Shown: in pieces, positions 7,528-18,591 of the stretch | How the letters are laid out: every line of letters begins with the position of its first letter | How positions within the stretch are numbered: the first letter of the stretch is position 1 | Assembly (NCBI RefSeq): GCF_002096845.1 | Contig: NZ_NCVK01000018.1 | Location: 1-64,000, forward strand | Direction of reading: 5' to 3' | DNA from: Streptococcus mitis | GTDB taxonomy: Bacteria; Bacillota; Bacilli; Lactobacillales; Streptococcaceae | Length of the DNA stretch: 64,000 bases | Program-made: the position numbers and the translations under genes | Notes under the pieces: generated by a model | Told to the model about the DNA's origin: nothing | Database searches by the model: none | What the model saw: only the letters and a program-made list of their open reading frames with translations

Positions 7528-8718
7528 ATGTCAGAACGTAAATTATTCACGTCTGAATCTGTATCTGAGGGGCATCCGGATAAGATTGCAGACCAAATTT
7601 CAGATGCGATTTTGGATGCTATTTTAGCCAAGGATCCAGAGGCGCACGTTGCTGCGGAGACAGCTGTATATACTGGTTCCGTCCACGTTTTTGGTGAAAT
7701 TTCTACAAATGCCTATGTGGATATTAACCGTGTGGTTCGTGATACCATTGCAGAGATTGGCTATACCAATACCGAGTATGGATTTTCTGCTGAGACGGTG
7801 GGAGTCCATCCGTCACTTGTTGAGCAGTCACCGGATATCGCCCAAGGTGTTAACGAAGCCTTGGAGGTCCGTGGAAATGCTGATCAAGACCCACTTGACT
7901 TGATTGGTGCTGGAGACCAAGGGCTCATGTTTGGATTTGCAGTGGATGAAACAGAAGAGCTCATGCCATTGCCAATTTCACTCAGCCACAAGTTAGTTCG
8001 TCGTTTAGCAGATTTTCGTAAGTCTGGGGAAATTAGCTATCTTCGCCCAGATGCTAAATCACAAGTTACGGTTGAGTATGATGAAAATGACCGTCCAGTA
8101 CGTGTGGACACAGTTGTTATTTCAACTCAGCACGATCCAGAAGTCAGCAACGAACAAATTCACAATGATGTCATTAACAAGGTTATCAAAGAGGTTATTC
8201 CAGCCTCTTACTTGGATGCGCAAACAAAATTCTTCATCAATCCAACTGGTCGTTTTGTAATCGGTGGGCCTCAAGGGGACTCAGGCTTGACTGGTCGTAA
8301 GATTATCGTGGATACCTATGGTGGCTACTCTCGTCACGGTGGTGGTGCCTTCTCTGGTAAGGATGCGACTAAGGTGGACCGTTCTGCGTCATATGCGGCT
8401 CGCTATATTGCCAAGAATATCGTTGCAGCGGGTCTTGCTAAGAAGGCAGAAGTGCAATTGGCCTATGCTATCGGTGTTGCTCAACCTGTTTCTGTTCGTA
8501 TCGATACCTTTGGTACAGGAAGTGTAGCTGAAAGCAAGCTTGAAAAAGCGGCTCGTCAAATCTTTGACCTTCGTCCTGCAGGAATTATTCAAATGTTGGA
8601 TCTTAAACGTCCAATTTACCGTCAAACAGCGGCTTATGGACACATGGGACGTACAGATATTGACCTTCCATGGGAACGTTTGGACAAGGTAGATGCTTTG
8701 AAAGAAGCAGTCAAATAA
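7528..8718 (+). CDS. metK: S-adenosylmethionine synthetase
   Basis: Makes S-adenosylmethionine from methionine and ATP in the cytosol. The 396 residues are full length for the family. Diagnostic motifs include [13 protein letters not shown] near the N-terminus, the methionine/ATP-loop hexapeptide GAGDQG in [12 protein letters not shown], and the P-loop-like GGGAFSGKD. The start ATG at 7528 follows GGGGGGA, the ribosome site that the upstream SMK riboswitch can mask, so translation should fall when SAM is plentiful. The gene is monocistronic and ends at a hairpin terminator. Confidence 0.98.
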   Translation: MSERKLFTSESVSEGHPDKIADQISDAILDAILAKDPEAHVAAETAVYTGSVHVFGEISTNAYVDINRVVRDTIAEIGYTNTEYGFSAETVGVHPSLVEQSPDIAQGVNEALEVRGNADQDPLDLIGAGDQGLMFGFAVDETEELMPLPISLSHKLVRRLADFRKSGEISYLRPDAKSQVTVEYDENDRPVRVDTVVISTQHDPEVSNEQIHNDVINKVIKEVIPASYLDAQTKFFINPTGRFVIGGPQGDSGLTGRKIIVDTYGGYSRHGGGAFSGKDATKVDRSASYAARYIAKNIVAAGLAKKAEVQLAYAIGVAQPVSVRIDTFGTGSVAESKLEKAARQIFDLRPAGIIQMLDLKRPIYRQTAAYGHMGRTDIDLPWERLDKVDALKEAVK

Positions 8719-8724
8719 AATCTT

Positions 8725-8750
8725 GAGAGGGGGACTTCCCCTCTTTTTTA
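8725..8750 (+). terminator. metK terminator
   Basis: GAGAGGGG stem pairs with CCCCTC around a short ACTT loop, followed by a run of T (8744-8749). Confidence 0.85.
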
Positions 8751-8777
8751 CTGATAAAACATTTCACACACCAATAA

Positions 8778-8806
8778 TTGAACTTTCTTAAAAATAAGAC
8801 TATAAT
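8778..8806 (+). promoter_or_regulatory. Near-consensus promoter
   Basis: TTGAAC (8778-8783), 17-bp spacer, TATAAT (8801-8806). It drives the small membrane protein gene at 8881 with a leader of roughly 68 nt. Confidence 0.75.
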
Positions 8807-8880
8807 TAAGTTAGAAATAGTAAGCCATAAAAGCTAGAAAGGAGTTTACTGTATCAAATCTGTACAGTAAGATTAAAATC

Positions 8881-9072
8881 ATGAAAAAGAAAACAATAGC
8901 AATTATACAATGTATTTTGTATCTCATAGCTCCTTATATAGCTCTTCAGTTGTGTAGTATTAACAGAAGTTTAGTGGGTGATTTCTTTATTACTTTCCTC
9001 ATTCTGTTGACTATTTCATTCTGGTTTAGTATTTGGAAACTAGAAAAAGCACTAGATAATGATTCACAATAA
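8881..9072 (+). CDS. Tiny two-segment membrane protein
   Basis: The 63-residue protein is not recognised. Hydrophobic segments are at about 5-24 and 32-52, with a basic start (MKKK) and an acidic end (LEKALDNDSQ). The coding call is supported by a consensus promoter at 8778-8806 and a terminator-like hairpin after the gene. The Shine-Dalgarno AGAAAGGAG (8836-8844) is unusually far from the ATG. An 8-bp hairpin (8846-8853 / 8863-8870) lies between them and, when folded, would bring the two to about 11 nt apart. Confidence 0.6.
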   Translation: MKKKTIAIIQCILYLIAPYIALQLCSINRSLVGDFFITFLILLTISFWFSIWKLEKALDNDSQ

Positions 9073-9170
9073 TAACTCCAAAGAAAACTAAAAATTTTTG
9101 TACTTTTACTTAAACAGTGGATAAACCCTTGATACGACTGAGTTAAAGGCTTAATCTACACTCTTTGAAA

Positions 9171-9247
9171 AATGTACTTTATAATCGAAATGTACTTTAT
9201 AATCGAAATGTACTTTATTTTAATGTTGGATAAAGTACATTTTTTGA
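9171..9247 (+). terminator. Terminator with three tandem copies of its left arm
   Basis: An 18-bp unit beginning AATGTACTTTATAATCGA occurs at 9171 and 9189, with a third partial copy at 9207. The third copy pairs with ATAAAGTACATTT (9230-9242) as a 13-bp stem with an 11-nt loop followed by a T run. The first two copies could pair with the same right arm instead. Confidence 0.65.
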
Positions 9248-9498
9248 TTGAGTAGCTTAGATGCGTAATGTACAAAAATAGTCCCTTTTAAACCTCTTGT
9301 AAGCCTAGAAACCTTGATTTAATAAGGTTTTGAATTTTACATTCGTTACGGTATACATTTGAAAAAATTCCAGTTTTCACTTTGATAACGTACATTTTTA
9401 GCTATTTTTGTTCAAAAAAATTTTTTTAGTTATCTGTCTATTTAGATCTGTTTTACACAGGTTTAAGTCTTTTTTATCACTAAAAAAACTCCTGTAAC
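9248..9498. other. AT-rich intergenic stretch before dif
   Basis: No gene seen. Further AATGTAC/GTACATT words occur (about 9267 and 9388), plus a 7-bp hairpin AAACCTT / AAGGTTT near 9320. Confidence 0.4.
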
Positions 9499-9529
9499 AT
9501 CTTTCCGAAAAACTATAATTTTCTTGAAA
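9499..9529 (+). other. dif: dif site (XerS-type chromosome dimer resolution site)
   Basis: The 31-bp site contains CTTTCCGAAAAACT and TTTTCTTGAAA flanking a short central region. This matches the dif(SL) sequence known for streptococci and lactococci, and it lies directly upstream of xerS as in those genomes. It marks the replication terminus. Its last six bases serve as the xerS -35 element. Confidence 0.92.
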
Positions 9530-9552
9530 AATATATAAACCTATGCTATACT
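9524..9552 (+). promoter_or_regulatory. xerS promoter overlapping dif
   Basis: TTGAAA (9524-9529, inside dif), 17-bp spacer, extended -10 TGC-TATACT (hexamer 9547-9552). GGAG at 9571-9574 serves the ATG at 9582. Confidence 0.75.
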
Positions 9553-9581
9553 ACTAGTAGACTTATTTATGGAGAAAATAC

Positions 9582-10652
9582 ATGAAACGTGAGATTTTAC
9601 TGGAACGAATTGACAAACTAAAACAAATCATGCCCTGGTATGTTCTGGAATACTACCAATCTAAGCTTGCTGTTCCCTATAGTTTTACAACCTTGTACGA
9701 ATACCTCAAGGAATATGATCGATTTTTCAGCTGGGTTTTGGAGTCTGGTATCTCAAACGCCGATAAAATGTCTGATATACCTTTATCTGTCTTAGAAAAT
9801 ATGTCTAAGAAAGACATGGAATCCTTTATCATTTATCTACGTGAACGTCCTTTGCTGAATGCCAATACAACCAAGCAAGGTGTTTCGCAGACAACCATCA
9901 ATCGGACCTTATCAGCACTATCTAGTCTTTACAAGTATCTGACCGAGGAGGTTGAAAACGACCAGGGGGAGCCTTATTTCTATCGAAATGTAATGAAGAA
10001 AGTTTCAACCAAGAAAAAGAAAGAAACACTTGCTGCCAGAGCTGAAAACATCAAACAAAAGCTCTTTCTAGGTGATGAAACAGAAGGTTTTCTGACTTAT
10101 ATAGACCAAGATTACCCACAACAGCTCTCAAATCGTGCTCTATCATCGTTTAATAAAAATAAGGAACGTGATTTAGCCATTATCGCCCTTCTCTTGGCAT
10201 CTGGTGTCCGTTTATCTGAAGCTGTTAATCTGGATCTAAGAGACCTTAATCTTAAAATGATGGTCATTGATGTCACACGTAAAGGTGGCAAACGTGACTC
10301 GGTCAATGTCGCGTCCTTTGCAAAGCCTTATTTAGAGAATTATCTAGCTATTCGAAATCAACGCTATAAGACTGAAAAGACGGACATTGCACTCTTTCTG
10401 ACTCTCTATCGAGGTGTTCCCAATCGTATTGACGCTTCCAGCGTTGAAAAAATGGTTGCTAAGTACTCTGAGGACTTCAAAGTGCGTGTAACTCCCCACA
10501 AACTCCGCCATACCCTAGCAACTAGGCTCTATGATGCGACTAAATCGCAAGTTTTGGTCAGTCACCAGCTAGGACACGCCAGTACGCAAGTCACTGACCT
10601 CTATACCCATATCGTAAATGATGAACAAAAGAATGCCTTGGATAGTTTATAG
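9582..10652 (+). CDS. xerS: Tyrosine recombinase XerS
   Basis: The 356-residue single-subunit recombinase resolves chromosome dimers at dif in streptococci, with FtsK at the septum. An N-terminal SAM-like core-binding domain (about 15-150) is followed by a catalytic domain. Visible catalytic residues are the Arg in [11 protein letters not shown], the Lys in VTRKGGKRD, the HxxR of [12 protein letters not shown], the His of HQLGHAS and the nucleophilic Tyr of DLYTHI. The family length and the adjacent dif site make XerS, not a phage integrase, the clear choice. The promoter overlaps dif, so XerS binding may repress its own gene. Confidence 0.97.
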   Translation: MKREILLERIDKLKQIMPWYVLEYYQSKLAVPYSFTTLYEYLKEYDRFFSWVLESGISNADKMSDIPLSVLENMSKKDMESFIIYLRERPLLNANTTKQGVSQTTINRTLSALSSLYKYLTEEVENDQGEPYFYRNVMKKVSTKKKKETLAARAENIKQKLFLGDETEGFLTYIDQDYPQQLSNRALSSFNKNKERDLAIIALLLASGVRLSEAVNLDLRDLNLKMMVIDVTRKGGKRDSVNVASFAKPYLENYLAIRNQRYKTEKTDIALFLTLYRGVPNRIDASSVEKMVAKYSEDFKVRVTPHKLRHTLATRLYDATKSQVLVSHQLGHASTQVTDLYTHIVNDEQKNALDSL

Positions 10653-10682
10653 ATTACATAAATTTAATTATGTAATCTATAA
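10647..10682. repeat. 15-bp perfect inverted repeat at the xerS stop
   Basis: Arms 10647-10661 and 10668-10682 around ATTTAA. The left arm contains the stop codon. No U-run follows (AAGGAAGG), so it is at best a weak terminator or an mRNA-end stabiliser. Confidence 0.6.
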
Positions 10683-10869
10683 GGAAGGGATTCAATAAAC
10701 TATTAATCTTATTTGATCATATCAAATACAATTGCTAACAGTTTTAAAAAATATGAAATAAAATTTATGTGCCCATTAGCTTGCTTTTCTTTGTAATATC
10801 CTGGATATGCAAATCACTTATAATTGGTATTCATCCCAAAATAAGAGGATTCCACAAAAATAAATCAAA

Positions 10870-11064
10870 TTGAGCACCTATAAAAGCATGCTGCCTGCGA
10901 TGGCCAATATTTTATCAGAAAATAAAATTCCTTTAAAAACAATCACGGACAGGGTTGGTGATTCCGACTCTGAAGTTACTAGTTCCATCTACATCCACGT
11001 CAAAAAGAACATGAAAGATGAAGCAATCAATGTACTGGATAAAGTTATGAACAAGATTTTTTAA
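10870..11064 (+). pseudogene. Fossil phage/ICE integrase, C-terminal piece
   Basis: The 64-residue frame resembles the end of a tyrosine integrase: IPLKTITDRVGDSDSEVTSS followed by IYIHV and a helical tail ending in VMNKIF. The usual LGHSDS catalytic His is replaced by Asp, the HxxRH motif has decayed (STYKSML), and everything N-terminal is missing. The tyrosine survives. Frames upstream (10700-10870) are closed. It ends about 88 bp before the eno stop, on the opposite strand, typical of an integrase next to an old attachment site. Confidence 0.65.
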
Positions 11065-11092
11065 AAAGTTTTGCCCCTTTTTTGCCCCCTAA

Positions 11093-11150
11093 ATACAAAA
11101 ATAGCCCTTCGGATAAATTCCGAGGGGCTAGAAACGTTGTTAAATCAACG
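11093..11150 (-). terminator. eno terminator, two consecutive hairpins
   Basis: The main hairpin pairs AGCCCTTCGG (11103-11112) with CCGAGGGGCT (11120-11129), 10 bp with one wobble, followed on the minus strand by ATTTTTG. A smaller hairpin CGTTG / CAACG (11135-11150) lies between it and the stop codon. Confidence 0.85.
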
Positions 11151-11151
11151 A

Positions 11152-12459
<1,308 letters not shown>

Positions 12460-12494
12460 TTACTCTCCTTATGAGTTAAATTTTTTACACCTCT

Positions 12495-12523
12495 ATAATA
12501 CCTTAAAACCCCTCCTTTTTCAA
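12495..12523 (-). promoter_or_regulatory. eno promoter
   Basis: Minus strand TTGAAA (12523-12518), exact 17-bp spacer, TATTAT (12500-12495). Confidence 0.8.
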
Positions 12524-12604
12524 GAAAAAACGTTATCTTTGTGCAAATTTTCCTTAACTTTATAAAGTAATCGCTTTCTTTTGTCTGTTTTATTCTAACT
12601 TTTA

Positions 12605-12613
12605 TGATATACT
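12605..12613 (+). promoter_or_regulatory. Extended -10 giving a predicted leaderless mRNA
   Basis: TGA-TATACT (hexamer 12608-12613) ends 6 nt before the ATG at 12620. The first transcribed base should be the A of the start codon or very near it, and no Shine-Dalgarno is present. Confidence 0.6.
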
Positions 12614-12619
12614 GTTTTC

Positions 12620-13066
12620 ATGACAGATTTATCAAAACAATTACTTGAAAAAGCTCGTGGTGGGCCAAAATTAAATCCGGATGAGCAAAGACGCTATCTT
12701 GGTACTTTTGAGGAAAGAGTTCTTGGATATGCAGATATTGATACAGCAAATAGCCCTCAGTTTGAAAAAGGTTTTTTATCTATTTTAGAAAATCTTCAGG
12801 AAAAAGCAGAGCCACTATTTGTGAAGATTTCACCAACTATCGAATTTGACAAGCAAGTTTTCTACTTAAAAGAAGCAAAAGAAACTGATAGTCAAGCTAC
12901 CATCGTATCTGAAGAGCATACTTCTTCTCCTTTTGGCCTGATTATCCACACCAATGCACCAGTTCAAGTAGAAGAAAAGAACCTTCGACTTGCTTTTGCA
13001 AAACTTTGGGAAGTTAAAAAGGAAGAACAATCCAAAACATCCTTATGGAAAAAATGGTTTGGCTAA
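12620..13066 (+). CDS. YueI-like protein (DUF1694)
   Basis: The 148-residue cytosolic protein resembles the DUF1694/YueI family of Gram-positive bacteria. Typical features are the opening [15 protein letters not shown] stretch, the [14 protein letters not shown] segment, and a C-terminal domain with [11 protein letters not shown]. Function is not known. It has a promoter directly before the ATG with no ribosome site, predicting a leaderless transcript. Its last bases overlap the end of the convergent glycerate kinase gene by 4 bp, so the two stop codons are interlocked and no terminator lies between them. Confidence 0.8.
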   Translation: MTDLSKQLLEKARGGPKLNPDEQRRYLGTFEERVLGYADIDTANSPQFEKGFLSILENLQEKAEPLFVKISPTIEFDKQVFYLKEAKETDSQATIVSEEHTSSPFGLIIHTNAPVQVEEKNLRLAFAKLWEVKKEEQSKTSLWKKWFG

Positions 13067-14178
13067 ATCTTGCGCATCTTTAATAAATGTCCAATATTGG
13101 CGGCCGTGCGCTCCAGATAGAGGCTGGCATTTTTCAAACTATCTTCTAAAGGTTCACTTTTCTCCAAAATTGAAAAAGCCGCTTGGATATTCTCAAATGG
13201 TAAGGGAGGTAAATCTTCAGCAAGACTACCACAAATAGCAATGACAGGAACTCCGACAGGGGTTCTTTTTGCAACACCTATAGTTGCTTTACCTGCTAAA
13301 CTTTGACGATCTAGCTTTCCTTCTCCAACAATAACCAAGTCAGCATCTAAAACTTTCTTATCAAAGTTGATCAAGTTCAAGCAGGTATCAATTCCAAACA
13401 CGATATTTGCCTGAGCAAAGGCACACAAACCGCCAGCAATGCCTCCACCAGCTCCTGCTCCTTTAATTTCCAATGTTACAGGTGAGAATTTTTCATAAAA
13501 ATCTTGTATTGCCTGATCTACGACTTCAAACATAGTAGGATCTAGACCTTTTTGTTTTCCAAAAATGTAGGTAGCACCTTGATGACCACATAAGGGACTC
13601 ACGACATCTGCTAAAATACGAATTTGAACATCTTCAGGAATTCCATAGCGATTTTCTGTTGAAACAGAAGCTAATTTTAGTAAGGATTGACCGCATGCAG
13701 GCAAGACATTTCCATCCCTATCATAAAATCGATAACCTAAACCAGCAGCGATCCCAATTCCTCCGTCATTACTGGCCGTGCCACCAACGCCGATATAGAT
13801 TTCTTTAATCCCTTGAGCAATGAGATGACGAATCAACTCTCCAATACCACAAGTCTGGATTTGAAGTGGATTTCGTTTCTCTATCGGAATTTTTCCAAGG
13901 CCAACTAAGTCAGCCACTTCAAATAGTGCCAGTTGTTCTTTTTGAAAATAGCGTATGGTTTCTTTTTGGCCAAAAGGGCCTGTAACTTGAATCCATTTTT
14001 CTTCTAGTTCAAGAGAATGTCGGATAGCATCTACAGTACCTTCTCCCCCATCACCAACAGGGCAGAGGAGACATTCTACATCTGCTATCGATTGTTGGAA
14101 GCCTCTTTTAATAGATTCAGCTACCTCTTCAGCGGTCAAGCTTTCCTTAAACGAATCTGGTGCAATTACAATCTTCAT
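13063..14178 (-). CDS. glxK: Glycerate kinase (GlxK/GarK family)
   Basis: Phosphorylates glycerate to phosphoglycerate, feeding glycolysis. The product has 371 residues, the usual length for this family. The N-terminal [16 protein letters not shown] is diagnostic, followed by [21 protein letters not shown], a glycine-rich [12 protein letters not shown] and [11 protein letters not shown]. The start chosen is the ATG at 14178, preceded by GAGGA. An alternative ATG at 14190 overlaps the serB stop (ATGA) and would add four residues. It lies in an operon with serB, which acts one step away in serine/3-phosphoglycerate metabolism. It ends by overlapping the convergent YueI-like gene. Confidence 0.9.
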   Translation of the reverse strand: MKIVIAPDSFKESLTAEEVAESIKRGFQQSIADVECLLCPVGDGGEGTVDAIRHSLELEEKWIQVTGPFGQKETIRYFQKEQLALFEVADLVGLGKIPIEKRNPLQIQTCGIGELIRHLIAQGIKEIYIGVGGTASNDGGIGIAAGLGYRFYDRDGNVLPACGQSLLKLASVSTENRYGIPEDVQIRILADVVSPLCGHQGATYIFGKQKGLDPTMFEVVDQAIQDFYEKFSPVTLEIKGAGAGGGIAGGLCAFAQANIVFGIDTCLNLINFDKKVLDADLVIVGEGKLDRQSLAGKATIGVAKRTPVGVPVIAICGSLAEDLPPLPFENIQAAFSILEKSEPLEDSLKNASLYLERTAANIGHLLKMRKI

Positions 14179-14186
14179 ATTTTTCC

Positions 14187-14831
14187 TCATTCTAAAAAGT
14201 CAATCAAAGGTAGAACTTCTAAAAAATCTCTCTTGTCAACATGATGTGGTATTTCTTTTTTGAGTACCTCTTTGGCACAAAAAGCAATTCCCAGTCCTGC
14301 TGACTTCAACATTAATAGGTCATTAGCCCCATCACCGATTGCAATCGTTCTTTCTTTAGAAAGTTTTAGTTCCTTTCTCCATTGTTCCAGAGTCTCTTTT
14401 TTAACCTCAGGACTAATAATTTGTCCAATCAATTTTCCTGTTAGAAGACCATCTTTGACTTCAAGTTGATTGGCAGAGAAATAGGTAATACCAAATGATT
14501 TTGCTAATCTCGCAACTATTGGTGTAAAACCACCTGACACCAGACCAACTTGGATGTCATTCTTTTGGAGAATAGAAATAAATTTCTGTGCATTTGGCGA
14601 TAGATGAATAGACTTGAAGACTGTATCAAAGACCGAAATAGGAAGGCCTTCCAACAAGGAAACTCTTTTTCTTAAACTGCTTTCAAAGTCTAACTCTCCT
14701 CTCATTGCTCGACTTGTAATCAGCGAAATTTCCTCCTCACGACCTACCTCTCTTCCCAAAAGATCAATCACTTCTTCTAGGATTAAGGTTCCATCAACAT
14801 CCATAACACACAAGCCTTTTACTTGAAGCAT
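14187..14831 (-). CDS. serB: Phosphoserine phosphatase
   Basis: Last step of serine synthesis, removing phosphate from O-phosphoserine. The 214-residue HAD enzyme has motif [16 protein letters not shown] (D11, D13), motif [10 protein letters not shown], and motif III/IV around the Lys in [10 protein letters not shown] and [10 protein letters not shown]. The small helical C1 cap between motifs I and II matches SerB. No ACT domain is present, as usual in Gram-positive forms. The stop overlaps the alternative glycerate-kinase start (ATGA), so translation is coupled. Confidence 0.93.
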   Translation of the reverse strand: MLQVKGLCVMDVDGTLILEEVIDLLGREVGREEEISLITSRAMRGELDFESSLRKRVSLLEGLPISVFDTVFKSIHLSPNAQKFISILQKNDIQVGLVSGGFTPIVARLAKSFGITYFSANQLEVKDGLLTGKLIGQIISPEVKKETLEQWRKELKLSKERTIAIGDGANDLLMLKSAGLGIAFCAKEVLKKEIPHHVDKRDFLEVLPLIDFLE

Positions 14832-14850
14832 CAGTTCTCCTCTCTAAACA

Positions 14851-14884
14851 GCCCAAAAATCGTATGAAGTCATCATACGATTTT
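14851..14884 (-). terminator. glg operon terminator
   Basis: Perfect 12-bp stem AAAATCGTATGA (14856-14867) / 14873-14884 with a 5-nt loop; the minus strand tail is TTTTT then GGGC. It closes the glgBCDA operon just before serB. Confidence 0.85.
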
Positions 14885-14889
14885 ATCTA

Positions 14890-16323
14890 TTAATTAACTA
14901 AACTATGGTACAAATCAAGGTATGACCTGCAGGCTGTATCCCATGAGAAATCACACTCCATAGCTTGTTTTTGTAGATTTCTCCAAACATCAGGATGGTT
15001 TCTATACAAGTTCAAAGCTGTTTGGAAAGTCCAATTTAACCAGTAAGGAGATAAATTGTCAAAGCTAAAGCCAGTACCGCTTCCTTCGATTGGATTAAAG
15101 GCTTTAACGGTATCTCGTAAGCCACCAACTTCATGGACTAATGGCAAGGTTCCGTAACGCATAGCCATCATCTGAGACAAGCCACACGGTTCAAAACGAC
15201 TCGGCATGAGGAAGAGGTCACAAGCAGCGTAGATTTCTTGAGCTAGTTTGACATCAAAAGTGATATTTGCTGATAGCTTGTCTGGATAGATTTGAGCAAA
15301 CCATGAGAAAGCACCCTCAAAAGCTGGGTCTCCAGTTCCCAAAAGAACAATCTGAACATCTTCTTGCAAGATATGGTGCAGACTTTCCACCACCACATCA
15401 AAACCTTTTTGACGTGTCAAACGAGAAACAATTCCCACCAGTGGAACATCAGCCCTAACGGGTAAGCCAACTCTTTCTTGCAATTTTGCCTTATTCTGGG
15501 CTTTACCAGACAAATCTTCCTGACTAAAATGATAATCTAAAAGAGCATCCGTCTGAGGATTATACAGGTCAGCATCAATCCCATTCACGATACCAGATAC
15601 CTTACCTGACTCCATTCGGAGAATCTGATCCAAGTTACATCCGAACTGACTGGTCATAATTTCATGAGCATAACTAGGTGAAACGGTTGAAACACGGTCT
15701 GCATAGAGAATACCTGCCTTCATCCAGTTCAGACAGTTGTTCCAGCGAAGGGTGCCATCAGCGTAACGTTCAAAGCCGACTCCAAACAAATCCCATAACA
15801 TTCCTTCTGAGAATTGTCCTTGGAATTCCAAATTATGAATGGTTAAAACTGTTTTAATGCCCTCATAGGCTTGAATCCAACGGTATTTTTCCTTCAACAA
15901 GAAAGGAATCATAGCTGTATGGTAGTCATGAACATGGAGAAGATCAGGAATAAAGTCAATCCTTTCCATAGCCTCAATGGCAGCTAGTTGGAAAAAGGCA
16001 AAGCGTTCTCCGTCATCAAAATCACCGTAAACATGACCACGGAAGAAATAATATTGATTGTCAATAAAGTAGAAGGTTACACCATTTAAAACTGTTTTCT
16101 TAATTCCACAATACTGTCTGCGCCAACCAACACTTACCTCAAAATGAAGAACATCTTCAATCTGATTTCCAAATTTATCCTCTACCATATCATAGTAGGG
16201 GAGAATTACTGCAACTTCATGTCCCGCTTTTACTAGTGATTTAGGAAGAGCGCCAATGACGTCTCCCAAACCACCTGTTTTTGAAAAGGGTGCACCCTCA
16301 GCTGCTACAAATAAAATTTTCAT
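14890..16323 (-). CDS. glgA: Glycogen (starch) synthase
   Basis: GT5 enzyme that extends alpha-1,4-glucan chains from ADP-glucose. The product has 477 residues. The ADP-glucose binding motif KTGGLGDV lies at residues 15-22, and the second Rossmann domain has [11 protein letters not shown] and the C-terminal [13 protein letters not shown] motif with the catalytic Glu. It is the last gene of the glgB-C-D-A operon and overlaps glgD by 4 bp. Confidence 0.97.
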   Translation of the reverse strand: MKILFVAAEGAPFSKTGGLGDVIGALPKSLVKAGHEVAVILPYYDMVEDKFGNQIEDVLHFEVSVGWRRQYCGIKKTVLNGVTFYFIDNQYYFFRGHVYGDFDDGERFAFFQLAAIEAMERIDFIPDLLHVHDYHTAMIPFLLKEKYRWIQAYEGIKTVLTIHNLEFQGQFSEGMLWDLFGVGFERYADGTLRWNNCLNWMKAGILYADRVSTVSPSYAHEIMTSQFGCNLDQILRMESGKVSGIVNGIDADLYNPQTDALLDYHFSQEDLSGKAQNKAKLQERVGLPVRADVPLVGIVSRLTRQKGFDVVVESLHHILQEDVQIVLLGTGDPAFEGAFSWFAQIYPDKLSANITFDVKLAQEIYAACDLFLMPSRFEPCGLSQMMAMRYGTLPLVHEVGGLRDTVKAFNPIEGSGTGFSFDNLSPYWLNWTFQTALNLYRNHPDVWRNLQKQAMECDFSWDTACRSYLDLYHSLVN

Positions 16324-17459
16324 GAATGAATATCCTCTGTTACTTTAGCACCTTTCTTAACGACAACTGGATGTTCTGCAGTTCCTCGAATTACAACACC
16401 AGGCTCAACTTCAACACCCTTGTCCAAGATAGCATATTCTACCTGAGCTCCTTCTCCAATAACAACACGAGGGAAGAGCAGGCTATCTTTAACTAGGCTA
16501 TCCTTATGGACATGAATATTACGTGATAGAACAGAATTAGCCACTTGACCTTCAATAATACTACCAGACGCAAACTGAGAAGTGCTTACTTTAGATGTAT
16601 TAGCATAATAAGTTGGCTCTTCGTTTTTGACCTTTGTATAAATTTTTTGATTTGGTGAGAAGAGAGAGTAGAATTTTTGTGATTCAAGCATATCTTTGTT
16701 AGCTTGGTAATAAGACTCTACAGAATGAATATTTGCTAAATAACCTGTGTACTCGTAGGCAAAAGCCCCTTCTTTTGCAGCCAAATCCCGTAAAACATAG
16801 CGTAACTTCTCTGGATGTTCTTTCTTAGCTTCTTCTTCCAAGCGTTCAATCAACCAAGGTGTATCAACGACAAAGATATCTGTAGACATGTTATAGATTT
16901 GATCTGGTAACTTGCTATCAAAGAGTTTATGAGAACGAACATGGTCTGTTTCATCCACTTCTAAGATTGCGTTTACTTCTGAAATGTCTTTCTTAGCTAG
17001 TTTTTTATAAACTACAGTGATAGGCCTTTTTGTTGTACTATGTAGATGGAAAACTTGGTTCAAATCAATGTTAATCAGAACATCACAGTTGAGGGAAACT
17101 GTTTGGTTTGAGCCAGAACGTTTCAAATAAGTGAGAAGCTGTTGGTAGTATTCTTTTCCAACTGTACTACTTTCCACACGGGTATTGTAAATTCCTAGAT
17201 AATAGTGACTAAGAAGAGTGGACAAGCCCCACTCACGCCCTGAACGGATATGGTCAAAAACAGAACTAATATTATCCTGCTGAAAAATACCAAAAACACT
17301 GCGAACACCAGCATTGGCAAGACTTGAGAGCGGGAAGTCAATCAAACGATATTTACCGCCAAATGGCAAACTAGCTACTGGACGGTGGTCTGTCAATGTT
17401 GACATATCATGAAAACCAACTGTGTTTCCTAAAATGGCAGAATATTTATCAATCTTCAT
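16320..17459 (-). CDS. glgD: ADP-glucose pyrophosphorylase subunit GlgD
   Basis: Non-catalytic or modulatory partner of GlgC in Gram-positive bacteria. The 379 residues contain a nucleotidyltransferase fold followed by a left-handed beta-helix of hexapeptide repeats (about 290-370, [18 protein letters not shown]). The usual GGGxGTRL nucleotide-binding loop of GlgC is absent and replaced by GNTVGFHDM, the hallmark of GlgD. It overlaps glgC by 11 bp upstream and glgA by 4 bp downstream, so the subunits are made together. Confidence 0.95.
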   Translation of the reverse strand: MKIDKYSAILGNTVGFHDMSTLTDHRPVASLPFGGKYRLIDFPLSSLANAGVRSVFGIFQQDNISSVFDHIRSGREWGLSTLLSHYYLGIYNTRVESSTVGKEYYQQLLTYLKRSGSNQTVSLNCDVLINIDLNQVFHLHSTTKRPITVVYKKLAKKDISEVNAILEVDETDHVRSHKLFDSKLPDQIYNMSTDIFVVDTPWLIERLEEEAKKEHPEKLRYVLRDLAAKEGAFAYEYTGYLANIHSVESYYQANKDMLESQKFYSLFSPNQKIYTKVKNEEPTYYANTSKVSTSQFASGSIIEGQVANSVLSRNIHVHKDSLVKDSLLFPRVVIGEGAQVEYAILDKGVEVEPGVVIRGTAEHPVVVKKGAKVTEDIHS

Positions 17460-18591
17460 CTGTTGCTACCCCCACTACTTCATTATATCCTACAACTTGT
17501 ACTTCTTCTGTTCCATCAATTTCGACACCATCAGAAATAACTGCACCTTCACCAATAATGGCACGTTTGATTTTAGCTCCGTGTCCAATAATGGCTCCAC
17601 TCATGATAACTGAATCTACTACTTCTGCCCCTTCTCGAACTTGCGCACCTGTTGAAAGGATAGAATGTTTAACAGTTCCATCAACGAAACATCCGTCTAC
17701 AACTAATGAGTCTTCCACATCAGCATTTGCCCCAAGGAAGTTTGGTGGTGAAATTAAGTTTCTTGAGTAAATCTTCCATTGACGGTTACGGCTGTCCAAG
17801 GCATTCTCTGGAGAAATGTACTCCATGTTCGCTTCCCAAAGCGACTCAATAGTACCAACATCTTTCCAGTAACCTTTAAATTCATAGGCATAGACACTTT
17901 CACCTGATTCAAGGTAATTTGGAATGACATTTTTACCAAAGTCTGACATATCTACATTGCTCTTTTCAGCAGCAACGAGCATATTGCGGAGACGTTGCCA
18001 ATCAAAGATATAGATTCCCATAGAAGCTTTGGTAGATTTAGGTTGAGCTGGTTTTTCTTCAAATTCAACAATGCGGTTATTGGCATCTGTGTTCATAATA
18101 CCAAAACGGCTAGCTTCTTTCAGAGGAACATCAAGAACTGCTACTGTCAAACTGGCATTGTTATCCTTGTGAGACTGGAGCATATCATCATAGTCCATTT
18201 TGTAGATGTGATCCCCAGACAGAATCAAAACATACTCAGGATTGACACTGTCGATATAATCGATATTTTGGTAAATAGCGTGACTAGTCCCCTCAAACCA
18301 ACGATTTCCTTCACTTGCAGAATACGGTTGAAGAATAGAGACACCAGAATTGATACCGTCTAGTCCCCAGCTTGAACCATTCCCAATATGGTTATTGAGA
18401 GCAAGAGGTTGGTACTGTGTAATGACTCCAACATTGTGAATCCCTGAGTTGGCACAGTTTGAAAGAGCAAAGTCAATGATACGGTAGCGTCCGCCAAATT
18501 GTACAGCTGGTTTCGCAAGGTTTTGAGTGAGTTTTCCGAGACGAGTTCCTTGCCCACCGGCAAGAATCAAAGCTAACATTTCATTCTTCAT
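17449..18591 (-). CDS. glgC: Glucose-1-phosphate adenylyltransferase
   Basis: Catalytic subunit forming ADP-glucose from glucose-1-phosphate and ATP, the committed step of glycogen synthesis. The product has 380 residues. The N-terminal loop [13 protein letters not shown], the substrate motif [10 protein letters not shown], and a C-terminal beta-helix (about 285-370) are all present. It overlaps glgB by 11 bp at its start and glgD by 11 bp at its end, giving tight coupling through the operon. Confidence 0.98.
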   Translation of the reverse strand: MKNEMLALILAGGQGTRLGKLTQNLAKPAVQFGGRYRIIDFALSNCANSGIHNVGVITQYQPLALNNHIGNGSSWGLDGINSGVSILQPYSASEGNRWFEGTSHAIYQNIDYIDSVNPEYVLILSGDHIYKMDYDDMLQSHKDNNASLTVAVLDVPLKEASRFGIMNTDANNRIVEFEEKPAQPKSTKASMGIYIFDWQRLRNMLVAAEKSNVDMSDFGKNVIPNYLESGESVYAYEFKGYWKDVGTIESLWEANMEYISPENALDSRNRQWKIYSRNLISPPNFLGANADVEDSLVVDGCFVDGTVKHSILSTGAQVREGAEVVDSVIMSGAIIGHGAKIKRAIIGEGAVISDGVEIDGTEEVQVVGYNEVVGVATDED

